Below, piece after piece: positions 17,351 to 24,418 of a stretch of DNA of 43,636 nucleotides. A model generated the notes under the pieces. It saw nothing but the letters and a program-made list of their open reading frames with translations, searched no databases and had not been told where the DNA came from. A program made the position numbers and the translations under genes. Source of the stretch: a virus; the IMG/VR virus record IMGVR_UViG_3300042691_013192, positions 1 to 43,636 of that record, one strand, 5' to 3'. Numbering within the stretch: position 1 is the stretch's first letter; every line of letters starts with the position of its first letter.

Positions 17351-17695
17351 TTAGATAGAGTTAGTAACATGTAAGAATAGCCAATCTAGTATATCGTTCT
17401 GTTCCTTTGGAGTTAACAGTTCCGTGCCCCTAACAAAGTGCCAAGCTAGGTAAGCCGCATGAGTAGAGTTATCAGTCACTTGTAAGTACCAAGCTAACAC
17501 TGCTTTACATAACAACTCACTTGGTTGATTCCAGTGACTTATAGTATTAGGTGTGGCCGGTATCTTGGTGCTATCAACTTTACCATCTTCATCACACATT
17601 AGCCAATCAATTAGCTTATTAATATCACCTAGGTATAACTTAGGATATTTAAGTTGGAGTATGTGTACAGCTGGTCTAATGTATTTAACTGGCAA
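17351..17695 (-). CDS. Hypothetical helical protein, TTG start
   Basis: This is a 114-residue, Leu/Trp-rich, predicted all-helical protein. The start is TTG, five bases after a perfect AGGAGG, and no ATG has a comparable ribosome site. The middle (PATPNTISHWNQPSELLCKAV) could hold a helix-turn-helix, but this is weak. No family was recognised. It lies at the head of a compact group running into the nuclease gene. Confidence 0.65.
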   Translation of the reverse strand: MPVKYIRPAVHILQLKYPKLYLGDINKLIDWLMCDEDGKVDSTKIPATPNTISHWNQPSELLCKAVLAWYLQVTDNSTHAAYLAWHFVRGTELLTPKEQNDILDWLFLHVTNSI

Positions 17696-17738
17696 CGTGA
17701 CCTCCTATGGGCAAAGCCCAACTCTCTATTGGTTAAGA

Positions 17739-18005
17739 TTAAAATAAATCATCTTCACTTAAATTCTTAACTGCTTTAGTTTTAGGTTTAGGCATAGCCG
17801 CTATTAAGTCAACACCTACTTTCTTTTCTAGTCCACTTACTAATATCGCAATTTGCTCTTCAGTAAGCAGTGTTACGCAATCGGGATCTTCGCTAAGTTG
17901 TTTATGTATTTCTTTAAGCAGGATTGCATAGTTAGGCTGTTCATTGGCTAGTGCTACTTCTAACGCTGCGATTTTTTCGGTTGCTTGCAATATGTTAGCG
18001 CTCAT
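17739..18005 (-). CDS. Small protein with acidic C-terminal tip
   Basis: This 88-residue protein begins with a predicted coiled-coil (TEKIAALEVALANEQ). A basic linker (PKPKTKAVK) precedes a C-terminal SEDDLF. The acidic tip ending in Phe resembles the protein-docking tails of ssDNA-binding proteins, though the rest does not look like an OB fold. AAAGG lies about 10 nt before the ATG. It overlaps no neighbour and sits two bases after the previous gene. Function is unknown; a replisome adaptor is a guess. Confidence 0.6.
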   Translation of the reverse strand: MSANILQATEKIAALEVALANEQPNYAILLKEIHKQLSEDPDCVTLLTEEQIAILVSGLEKKVGVDLIAAMPKPKTKAVKNLSEDDLF

Positions 18006-18006
18006 A

Positions 18007-18240
18007 TTAGATTAAACCTTTCTTTTTTAGGTAGGATGTAGTTACAATTAGTTTTACTTGCTCGTCAGATAGCATAGTTTTACTGTATATATCTGAGTGA
18101 GGAACCCACAAGACCACCTGCCCTTTTATGTAGTTGTCATAGACAATTTTAACGGCAAGCTCATTCTCACTTAAGTATTGCGCTACTATTGGCGCGCCTT
18201 GAATGTTGTCGGTGTTGTTAAAGTATTGTGCGGCTTTCAT
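18007..18240 (-). CDS. Hypothetical small protein
   Basis: This 77-residue protein has a predicted beta centre (ELAVKIVYDNYIKGQVVLWV) and a basic C-terminus (SYLKKKGLI). The ATG follows GGGGAG at 8 nt. No family was recognised. It lies in a run of small unknown genes between the one-gene unit at 19019 and the nuclease gene. Confidence 0.6.
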   Translation of the reverse strand: MKAAQYFNNTDNIQGAPIVAQYLSENELAVKIVYDNYIKGQVVLWVPHSDIYSKTMLSDEQVKLIVTTSYLKKKGLI

Positions 18241-18266
18241 GTAATAGGCTCCCCTAATTAATTAAG

Positions 18267-18554
18267 CTAGAAAATTCTATCGGTTCCATATTTGAATGTG
18301 AGTGTGAATGTTATTGAGTCATCGCCTATTGTGTAGGCTAGTTTGGCCGTGTTACCCGCGTGGAACAGGTCAAGCCAATGCTTATAATTGTCATCGCGAA
18401 ATTTTTCCTTAATTACTGCCTTGATTACTCGCCGGTGTAGTTTACTAGGCAAGGTAACCGTTACTGATTTATTCTTTTTTAATTGTTCCCAAATGGGTTG
18501 ATACAATCTTTTGGATGTAGGGCGGGGGCGTGTTGGTGCATTAAGTTTTATCAT
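18267..18554 (-). CDS. Hypothetical basic protein
   Basis: This 95-residue protein is strongly basic in its N-terminal half (RPRPTSKRLYQPIWEQLKKN, LHRRVIKAVIKEK) and ends with beta strands (DSITFTLTFKYGTDRIF). Nucleic-acid contact is possible. The start is uncertain. ATG 18554 lies just after a G-rich run and overlaps the previous gene by 14 nt. An ATG at 18572 would add six residues but has no ribosome site. Confidence 0.55.
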   Translation of the reverse strand: MIKLNAPTRPRPTSKRLYQPIWEQLKKNKSVTVTLPSKLHRRVIKAVIKEKFRDDNYKHWLDLFHAGNTAKLAYTIGDDSITFTLTFKYGTDRIF

Positions 18555-18903
18555 ATCCCCCCAATGAATCATCGCAATCAGAATCTAAGTCACCCATGTC
18601 ATATAAATCAACTACCTTGAATGACTTCTTTTGCTCTCGATTGCCTAGTGATATTCTCACACGCAGCGGGGAGCTGTGTTTATTGTAACCTTCCACATAA
18701 TCAAATAGTAACTTCGCGCCGCCTGTTATATCATCGTGTATGGTGTTCTCTGTGGCTGTAGGATCTGATTCAATCTGCGCTTGTAATGTACGGCGTGCGG
18801 AGTGTACAGCGTTACGGAGTGAATCCAGTTCGCGGGTGTTATTTACCTCAACTACAATTATTTTATCGAGTAATAAGGAATCTAGTATTTCTTTAGCGTT
18901 CAT
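18541..18903 (-). CDS. Hypothetical protein with acidic C-terminus
   Basis: This 120-residue protein has an N-terminal helical region (MNAKEILDSLLLDKIIVVEV), an Arg-rich middle helix (LRNAVHSARRTLQAQI) and a very acidic end (MGDLDSDCDDSLGGYD). It is the first gene after the terminator at about 18960, with GAGAG about 6 nt before the ATG. No clear promoter is visible in the 44 bases between terminator and start, so it may depend on read-through. Confidence 0.6.
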   Translation of the reverse strand: MNAKEILDSLLLDKIIVVEVNNTRELDSLRNAVHSARRTLQAQIESDPTATENTIHDDITGGAKLLFDYVEGYNKHSSPLRVRISLGNREQKKSFKVVDLYDMGDLDSDCDDSLGGYDKT

Positions 18904-18947
18904 GTATGGCTCTCAAGGTTTTGTGTGGTGGGTGTGGTGCACTAAAC

Positions 18948-18973
18948 AAAAAACCCACGGGTTAGGTGGGCTC
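18948..18973 (-). terminator. Rho-independent terminator after the 202-aa gene
   Basis: On the minus strand CCCAC (18970-18966) pairs with GTGGG (18958-18954) and is followed directly by six T (18953-18948). It lies about 45 bases after the stop of the gene ending at 19019. With the promoter at 19686-19714 it delimits a one-gene transcription unit. Confidence 0.8.
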
Positions 18974-19018
18974 AGGATTTAGTACAACAGAAGGGAGTAG
19001 GCTACCTCCCCCAGCGAA

Positions 19019-19627
19019 TTACATAATTGAGGCGAGTAATTCTTCTTCTGTTGTGTTCAAGTACAGGTCAAGCGCCTCGGTTAGCTGAGTAAGAACAGGT
19101 TCAAACTGTGCAGCATTTTGTGAGTTGGTTAGGTATGTGGTTAACAAACCTTGCAACGCAGCCAAAATCTTTTTGTTTCCCTTGTGTGAAACGAATTTCG
19201 TTTTGAATACTGCCACTTGGCCTTTGAGTTTCTCTGCAGAATATAAACCAAGTGCACCCATTGTAGTGATGTAATCTGTGTAGAATGCCTCGAACAGTTC
19301 TTTTGGAATGCCAACACGCCCTTTCTGTGGCTTAGGTGCGTTAGCGATAGCTACCCAATCCAACAGTTCGTAAGGAAAATCGGCGTCACCCTTGATTGCT
19401 TCGTTAGCGTCTACAATTGCGCGTGCTTTTTCGTAGAATACATCGCCTAATGTATCGAGAACTAATTCAGCTACTTTTCCACCTGCATCAAGGGCCTGTA
19501 AAACACCTGTAACTGTAAGTTTAGGTAACTTGGTTAATTGCACAGTTTCGCGTTTCTTACCATCTTTCTCGCGAAAGTAGAACGATTCTGTCACTTGTGT
19601 TGTTTCTAATACGATTGGTGTTGTCAT
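19019..19627 (-). CDS. Hypothetical protein in its own transcription unit
   Basis: This 202-residue, mostly helical protein has a short beta/charged N-terminus (ESFYFREKDGKKRETVQLTK) and a Lys-rich segment (AEKLKGQVAVFKTKFVSHKG) in its second half. No family was recognised. It has its own consensus-like promoter 59 bases upstream and its own terminator downstream, unlike all other minus-strand genes, so it may be made at a higher or different level. AGGGG lies about 7 nt before the ATG. Genes of this kind beside helicases are common in phages, but I cannot assign a function. Confidence 0.75.
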   Translation of the reverse strand: MTTPIVLETTQVTESFYFREKDGKKRETVQLTKLPKLTVTGVLQALDAGGKVAELVLDTLGDVFYEKARAIVDANEAIKGDADFPYELLDWVAIANAPKPQKGRVGIPKELFEAFYTDYITTMGALGLYSAEKLKGQVAVFKTKFVSHKGNKKILAALQGLLTTYLTNSQNAAQFEPVLTQLTEALDLYLNTTEEELLASIM

Positions 19628-19685
19628 TTTGTTACCCCTAGGTTTGGTTTGTTTGGTTAATCACAATTCGTTTTTGTGAGTCTTA

Positions 19686-19714
19686 ATAGTAAAACAGGCG
19701 GCTAAGCCTGTCAA
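19686..19714 (-). promoter_or_regulatory. Sigma70-type promoter overlapping an inverted repeat
   Basis: On the minus strand TTGACA (19714-19709) is followed after exactly 17 bases by TACTAT (19691-19686). The -35 is perfect and the -10 matches four of six. ACAGGC/GCCTGT, a perfect 6-bp inverted repeat with a 6-nt gap, begins in the -35 and ends in the spacer. It could be an operator, or a weak terminator for the helicase gene upstream since four T follow. Confidence 0.75.
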
Positions 19715-19734
19715 GTACTATTTTGAAATGTAGC

Positions 19735-21588
19735 TTATAAATCACTTGGTAATGCTGTGCGCTGTTTACCCTTAAAGTACTCTGCTTTTTCTGTTAGTGT
19801 GTCACCCTTGATAACTTGTCGTGCTACTCCATCAATTAAGTGCTCAGGCTCACACAGTATAGCTAGTGTGGTTCTAGCGCGGGTTACGGCGGTGTACAAC
19901 CACTCTCTGCTTACCATACGAGAATTAGAATTGTGCAGGCATATAAACACCTTATCCCACTCACTGCCTTGTGCTTTGTGGCATGTTATAGCATATCCTA
20001 GTAAGAGAGAGTTAACTTCTGCGGCGGTGGTTAGTTCTACCTCCTCCTCACTCTCGCACATACGCACTACTATGATGTGAGAGCTGGATTGTTTACGCTC
20101 TTCGCCGTCATCATCAAGGCTTAATTGCATGTTAGCTAGTATTGTATCCACGTCTGCTAAAGTGTTTGGTATGTGGTGAATACTATTCTGTGTAGATTGT
20201 GCCCCGTCTCGGTGGCCTCCCCAATAATTTAATGTGTGCGCCGCGTCTTGATATGCTATACCAGTGTAATTACCGTTTACCTTTATATCTACAATGTATG
20301 CATCTTCCTTGTCTACAAGTACTTTATCACCTATTGCGAAGTAGTATTTATTGTAACCAGCTATGACCTCATGAACTAGCTTTTGCTCAGTCACTGCAAA
20401 ATACTCTGCGATGTGTTTGTTTAGTTCAAGGGTGCCATATGATTTGTTATAGGCCATAAGAATGATGTCGGAAGTGGGATCATACATCTTTGAGTTGTAT
20501 AGTTTAATAAAATATTGCGCGGTAGCTCTGATTGCCCAATCCACTGAGAGCTGTTTACCCCACACATTGATTTGCATTTGAGGGAATTCGTTGTAAGTGT
20601 CTTTTTTTATTTCTTCGCCGTTAATGATTTGGGTAGCTAGTTTAATGATTGGCGAACCTAAAGCCTGTCTGTGTACTTCGTGTAGTTCAACAGTTGGTAG
20701 CTCTAACATCTTAAAGCCTAGGATTGCAGGGCCAAATACAGGGGGTAGCTGTTGAATGTCACCTAAGAATACTTCTTGTACTGGGTGTTTAATTGCTTCA
20801 CGGTATTTCTCATATAGATCAGTTCCTAACATGCCAGATTCTTCAAACACCATACAATTGATAGAACTGGGCAATGGGTTGGCTGCGTTGCGGGTGGGTA
20901 CAAATGGTTTGCTTGTTTTAGTGTTTCCGTCTGGGTCTGTTATTGATACTTCCTTGCGCTGATATTGTAGTAATTTGTGTAAAGTCATGCAATTGTTCTT
21001 TAGGTCTGCGGGTAAGCGCTTGCGAATATTGACAACCGCACGGCGGGTGAATGCTACTATTACCACACCGGGCGTGTCATCAATTAGAAACTTATGCCCC
21101 CCGCTTTGGAGCTTACCTATCTTACCTGATTGAATCAGCGCGGTTATTCCGGCGCTTTGTATAGTGGTCTTACCTGTACCCGCAGAACCTGTCACCACGC
21201 ATGATTGACCTGTACTTATTAGCTCAATTGCGCGTAATTGCTCAGGGTTATACTGTATTTGACCGTGTGCAAGTTTAAGTGGGTTATGGGGCGGTGCCTT
21301 CGTGTATGCATTGAGCTGTTCCGCATTATGCTGTGTTAGACCACTTGCACGCTTTGCGTTATTTGCTGCTTGTAGTGCTGCTATTCTAGCGCGCAATGCA
21401 TCGCCTACGGATTGGGTAGGTTGTTCTGTTGTGGCAGGTGTAGCGTTATTAATTGGGGAACTATTCACAGCGCTTCGCGCATCACTTGATTGAATTTCCC
21501 TTTCCTCCCTTGCTTGCTGTGCCTTAGCCTTAGCCAGTGCTATCATGTGCGCAATTTTTTGCGCGGGCGTCATTGTAGATTGTTCCAT
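19735..21588 (-). CDS. RecD/Dda-like superfamily 1B DNA helicase
   Basis: This 617-residue protein has a low-complexity N-terminus (about 1-105). The SF1B motifs follow: YNPEQLRAI (113-121), Walker A GSAGTGKTT (134-142), motif II MVFEESGM (246-253), motif III GDIQQLPPV (276-284), and near the C-terminus TCHKAQGSEWDKVFI and YTAVTRART. Such enzymes unwind DNA 5' to 3' using ATP and serve replication or recombination. Motif II reads EES where DEx is usual. AGGAA lies 8 nt before the ATG. It is the second helicase-type ATPase of the genome besides the DUF3987-like one. Confidence 0.9.
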   Translation of the reverse strand: MEQSTMTPAQKIAHMIALAKAKAQQAREEREIQSSDARSAVNSSPINNATPATTEQPTQSVGDALRARIAALQAANNAKRASGLTQHNAEQLNAYTKAPPHNPLKLAHGQIQYNPEQLRAIELISTGQSCVVTGSAGTGKTTIQSAGITALIQSGKIGKLQSGGHKFLIDDTPGVVIVAFTRRAVVNIRKRLPADLKNNCMTLHKLLQYQRKEVSITDPDGNTKTSKPFVPTRNAANPLPSSINCMVFEESGMLGTDLYEKYREAIKHPVQEVFLGDIQQLPPVFGPAILGFKMLELPTVELHEVHRQALGSPIIKLATQIINGEEIKKDTYNEFPQMQINVWGKQLSVDWAIRATAQYFIKLYNSKMYDPTSDIILMAYNKSYGTLELNKHIAEYFAVTEQKLVHEVIAGYNKYYFAIGDKVLVDKEDAYIVDIKVNGNYTGIAYQDAAHTLNYWGGHRDGAQSTQNSIHHIPNTLADVDTILANMQLSLDDDGEERKQSSSHIIVVRMCESEEEVELTTAAEVNSLLLGYAITCHKAQGSEWDKVFICLHNSNSRMVSREWLYTAVTRARTTLAILCEPEHLIDGVARQVIKGDTLTEKAEYFKGKQRTALPSDL

Positions 21589-21599
21589 GTTGTATATTC

Positions 21600-22619
21600 C
21601 TATGTGCGATGTTTGGCTGAATTATATAAAGCTAGTGCTTTTATATAGTCAATTTTGTTAAGGTAGTTTTTTGGGTCAGGCTTGGCGGTGGTATCCACCC
21701 CGCTAATCAATGCCTCAAATGCTGTAGCCTGTATCGCCCTATTCGCAATAAATGTAGGTGAGACATTACTAACCTGCGCCTGTTCGGTTATGTAATCAGG
21801 TTCTAGTATTTCATACTGAGTCTTACATGCAACCCGTAACGCTTGAATTAACACGGTTCCTATGGGTGTATAACAGGGAACACTCGAATCTATTTCGTCG
21901 ATTAATTCTGTTATGTCGTGTTCGTCATAGCAAATAAGGGTACGTTGACAGATTGCATCGCGTATCATTTTGCACCACAGATTTTTAATTGTAATCATAG
22001 GCCCAAAATGTGTGACTAGGTGCGGCGGTGTAAGTGTCAAAGTATGTGGGAACTGTGCAACCCTTGCGGCCCACTCGCTAATTAATCTAGCCAGTTTTTC
22101 AGGCTGTGACCTGTATCGGTTAATCAACCCCTCAATATGGGTTTCACGCTCGCGCTCTACACTCAGGATGTAATTCCTAGAGTAGTTCACAGTGTAGTCG
22201 TCAATTGCTTGTTTCCATACATTCAAATGTTGCTCAAGTAACTCAAGCGTATTATTGTGTTTGTTTATGTGTATCTTAGGTATTACTGCTGATGTATCTG
22301 GTATAGTAGCAACCACATCACACACATTGATTAGATCATGGATACAAGTATTTATTATGGTGCAATCGGCCGGGGATTGTATCCAACCTGATTCCACTAT
22401 TACACGTTTAGTTGAGTATAGTTTACTCAGTGTGCATAAGTACAATTCTGTGTTTGTGAGTGTGACAGTTTCGTCAATGTATGATTCAAGAATGTTATTT
22501 ATTGTGTTTTGCGCGGTGTAGAATATAGGATGCACATAACCACTTACACGTAAATCTAGTGATGTAAAATGCTGAACTGCAAATCTGGTATTACTTAGAG
22601 CACAATTGACTGTTGTCAT
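21600..22619 (-). CDS. Hypothetical phage protein
   Basis: This is a 339-residue protein without a family I recognise. It is alpha/beta with several Cys (LYLCTLSKL, CTIINTCIHDLINVCDV), an Arg/Glu-rich central helix (LSVERERETHIEGLINRY) and a C-terminal unit (KPDPKNYLNKIDYIKALALY). AAAGGT lies 7 nt before the ATG. It sits directly upstream of the RecD-like helicase gene and may be co-expressed with it. The 100-bp gap before it contains a small hairpin (AACACA/TGTGTT). Confidence 0.65.
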   Translation of the reverse strand: MTTVNCALSNTRFAVQHFTSLDLRVSGYVHPIFYTAQNTINNILESYIDETVTLTNTELYLCTLSKLYSTKRVIVESGWIQSPADCTIINTCIHDLINVCDVVATIPDTSAVIPKIHINKHNNTLELLEQHLNVWKQAIDDYTVNYSRNYILSVERERETHIEGLINRYRSQPEKLARLISEWAARVAQFPHTLTLTPPHLVTHFGPMITIKNLWCKMIRDAICQRTLICYDEHDITELIDEIDSSVPCYTPIGTVLIQALRVACKTQYEILEPDYITEQAQVSNVSPTFIANRAIQATAFEALISGVDTTAKPDPKNYLNKIDYIKALALYNSAKHRT

Positions 22620-22719
22620 TGTATCACCTTTAGGTTAGTTAACACACACTATGTGTTTTTACTTTTTGGGTTGGCTGCACTGTATGCGATAAGTGAACTT
22701 CATCGCCTTCGGCTTACGC

Positions 22720-23085
22720 TTAAAATATGCTAACCAATCTTTGAACTATTTGTTCCCTTGTGACTCTCGCTAATAATTCTAGCTTTCCACCTTGTAAATC
22801 TAGCTTTCTGAATATTACTTTGAAATGTGTACTTATTGTTTCAGGTGATATTTCCAATTCTTTGGCTATTCTCTTATTAGAGTATATTCCATCTAGTTTC
22901 ATTTTACCTACTATTTGGGCCTGTCTGTAACTTAACTTAGTTAGGTCAAGCGGGGTATCATTCTTGAATGCTGGAACTGTTAGTTCCAAAAAAGGTTTGT
23001 TTGTGGTACTTGTAAATTGTGAATTAAACTCGCGGTGATTGTATCTACCTGTATCTGTGTCTGATTGTGTGGTGTGCTTACTCAT
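22720..23085 (-). CDS. LuxR/GerE-type helix-turn-helix DNA-binding protein
   Basis: This 121-residue protein has a polar N-terminus and a C-terminal LuxR/GerE-like domain at about 52-104: LSYRQAQIVGKMKLDGIYSN, then KRIAKELEISPETISTHFKV, then IFRKLDL. The pattern of a first helix, the scaffold ..IA..L.IS..T...H., and a final helix is diagnostic for this fold. There is no sensor or receiver domain, so it is a stand-alone DNA-binding protein. The frame is open to 23130. The ATG at 23085 has GGAG at 8 nt and avoids overlap with the gene before it. As the second gene after the early promoter it is a good candidate for an early regulator of phage or host promoters. Confidence 0.85.
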   Translation of the reverse strand: MSKHTTQSDTDTGRYNHREFNSQFTSTTNKPFLELTVPAFKNDTPLDLTKLSYRQAQIVGKMKLDGIYSNKRIAKELEISPETISTHFKVIFRKLDLQGGKLELLARVTREQIVQRLVSIF

Positions 23086-23104
23086 GATATTAACTCCAGT
23101 ACTA

Positions 23105-23485
23105 TTAAATAAAAAGGTTTTCAGATTCAAATCCCCAAAATAGCGCTAAACAAAATGCAAATATAGCTTCGCTATGTACGCGGGGATCAATAAGGTTTTT
23201 TATTTCGCCTACTCTACTTGAATCTAAATTGTTACTTAGTGTTTTTAGTCCTTCAGAGATTAACTTAACTTTGTATTCAGGTATATTAGTTAGGTCTAAT
23301 TTCATAATGGCGTACTTACTAACTTCACTAGGTATTACTATGCTTAAATGTCTATCCATACCGGGGAAAGCCGAATTAAGGGTGAACTTAATTGCTTGAT
23401 AAGATATAGTTCCTAACGCTTCAAAGCTATAGTTTGATATTAATAACTCTCCGTGCTTATCTGTTTTATACAACGCCAATTCCAT
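23105..23485 (-). CDS. Hypothetical early protein
   Basis: This 126-residue protein is the first gene after the promoter at 23521-23549, with a leader of about 29 bases. It is alpha/beta (ELALYKTDKHGELLISNYSF, HLSIVIPSEVSKYAIMKLDL) with a hydrophobic aromatic C-terminus (IFAFCLALFWGFESENLF). TAGGT lies 7 nt before the ATG. No family was recognised. Its position suggests early expression and possibly a role in host takeover. Confidence 0.65.
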   Translation of the reverse strand: MELALYKTDKHGELLISNYSFEALGTISYQAIKFTLNSAFPGMDRHLSIVIPSEVSKYAIMKLDLTNIPEYKVKLISEGLKTLSNNLDSSRVGEIKNLIDPRVHSEAIFAFCLALFWGFESENLFI

Positions 23486-23520
23486 GATATTACCTATATT
23501 ATGATGTGTGGGGAGTGTCT

Positions 23521-23549
23521 ATTGTGCGCCCAGTGGCGGTGTGTGTCAA
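23521..23549 (-). promoter_or_regulatory. Early promoter for the minus block
   Basis: On the minus strand TTGACA (23549-23544) is separated by 17 bases from CACAAT (23526-23521). The -35 is perfect and the -10 matches four of six. The start would fall near 23514, about 29 bases before the first ATG. The spacer holds a short dyad (CGCC/GGCG around CAGT). Confidence 0.65.
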
Positions 23550-23576
23550 GCACTATTTTTAATTCAACCTTGCATG

Positions 23577-23660
23577 ATGTGAGTGATGTGAATCATGTGA
23601 GTGATGTGGTGTGATGTGGCCTATGTGAACCATATTGCGATTGCGGAGGGGGGCAGTGTG
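23577..23660. repeat. Iteron arm A (TGTGA words)
   Basis: TGTGA occurs at 23578, 23587, 23596, 23610 and 23624, mostly in the longer word GATGTGAGTGATGTG. The first three copies are nine bases apart. This arm is the imperfect inverted partner of the arm near 24000-24079. Confidence 0.7.
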
Positions 23661-23691
23661 TATTTCATGCCCTCTGAGTTGGTGTATATAA

Positions 23692-23747
23692 CCTTATATA
23701 CCTTATTATTACCTTATATAACCTTATTTCTCTGTGTATAACCCTAT
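23692..23747. repeat. CCTTAT repeats in the AT-rich core
   Basis: CCTTAT starts at 23692, 23701, 23712 and 23722, and CCCTAT at 23742. Spacings are close to one or two helix turns. The surroundings are almost pure TATA-type sequence. This fits an easily melted element with phased protein sites. Confidence 0.6.
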
Positions 23748-23878
23748 ATATGGGTGTATTTATTGTTAGTTGTATTTATATGTATTATATCTTACCGTTT
23801 GTATAGGTGTCACTAAATTTTTTCATAATGTGAAATGAGTAGAGATATATAGACTAACAGATACAGCTACCAACAGAC

Positions 23879-23979
23879 TAGGATATAAATAGAGAGTAAT
23901 AGATAGTAATAGAGAGAGTAATGGAGAGTTATAGAGTGAGTAAGTAATAGATAGTTAGAGAGAGTGAAAAAAGAGGGGT
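23879..23979 (+). repeat. 101-base tract without a single C, purine-rich repeats
   Basis: The plus strand has no cytosine from 23879 to 23979. The tract is built from degenerate AGAGAGTAATAGATAGTAAT units. Such strand asymmetry favours R-loop or single-strand formation and is not explained by coding. Confidence 0.7.
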
Positions 23980-23994
23980 CGAAAACCACACCCC
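23967..23994 (-). terminator. Probable terminator for the two small genes at 24102-24598
   Basis: On the minus strand GGGGT (23994-23990) can pair with ACCCC (23979-23975) over a 10-nt loop, followed by TCTTTTTT. The stem is short but GC-rich. It would stop minus-strand transcripts before they enter the origin-like region. Confidence 0.5.
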
Positions 23995-23996
23995 CC

Positions 23997-24079
23997 ATGC
24001 CTGCAATGGTCATATTGTTCACATTGGCCATATATGGTCATATTTGCTCACATCACCCATATGGCTCACATCGCTCACA
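23997..24079. repeat. Iteron arm B (TCACA words)
   Basis: TCACA occurs at 24019, 24048, 24066 and 24075. ATGGTCATATTG and GGCCATATATGGTCATATT are additional related words. The arm is the imperfect reverse complement of the arm at 23577-23660. Confidence 0.7.
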
Positions 24080-24101
24080 TGAGGTGATGATACAAACCAA
24101 C

Positions 24102-24383
24102 TTACTTAACCATATGTAATAGTACTCTACCTGTACTCTTAGCAGCTACTAACTTAGGCTGGGTAAGATTAAATAGGCTATATTTAATAACCCCAGCACA
24201 ACCATTATTAGCTACACGTAACCAATCCAGTGCCTCTGAGTAGCTCCAAGCATACTGCCATGTTCCATGTGTATCTAACACAGCATAGCCACCGCCAAAA
24301 CGAACAGTAAAACTTTTAATTGATCTGCGTGTATGTTTGAATAGTTTGTTTAGTTTAGGGTTTAGTTTATTAAGTGTGCTCAT
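24102..24383 (-). CDS. Hypothetical small basic protein
   Basis: This 93-residue, strongly basic protein has an N-terminus (LNPKLNKLFKHTRRSIKSFT) followed by a beta-type segment (VRFGGGYAVLDTHGTWQYAW). AGGA lies 9 nt before the ATG. It is the second of two small genes transcribed from the divergent control region and is followed by a probable terminator. No family was recognised. Basic character and early position would fit a DNA-binding or host-interaction protein, but this is a guess. Confidence 0.6.
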   Translation of the reverse strand: MSTLNKLNPKLNKLFKHTRRSIKSFTVRFGGGYAVLDTHGTWQYAWSYSEALDWLRVANNGCAGVIKYSLFNLTQPKLVAAKSTGRVLLHMVK

Positions 24384-24418
24384 GTTATATAGTCCTATTG
24401 TTTAAGTGGTCTGTGTGT

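Larger units (their letters stand above)
23577..24079. other. Candidate replication origin: iteron arms, AT-rich core, C-free tract
   Basis: This 500-bp stretch has no credible gene. The left arm (about 23577-23660) carries five TGTGA words. The right arm (about 23990-24079) carries four TCACA words, the same word inverted. Within the arms GGCCTATGTGAACCATAT (23619-23636) is nearly the reverse complement of ATATTGTTCACATTGGCC (24012-24029). Between them lie an AT-rich core with CCTTAT repeats and a long C-free purine-rich tract. Iterons beside an unwinding-prone element are typical of theta-type origins. The region is bounded by the early promoter and a minus-strand terminator, so most of it need not be transcribed. 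The origin role is inferred. Confidence 0.5.

Noticed and set aside
22659-22703. 14-residue leader-peptide-like frame followed by an AACACA/TGTGTT hairpin before the 339-aa gene
   Set aside because: The only Shine-Dalgarno-like GAAGG is two bases from the ATG, and the peptide has no run of regulatory codons.
23110-23130. T-arm-like GATTCAAATCC sequence
   Set aside because: It lies in a coding region and no acceptor, D or anticodon arms can be drawn around it.
23527-23549. Resemblance of the early promoter spacer to a lambda operator half (CAGTGGCGGTG)
   Set aside because: The match is short and only one half-site is present. No CI-like repressor gene is visible, so chance is sufficient.
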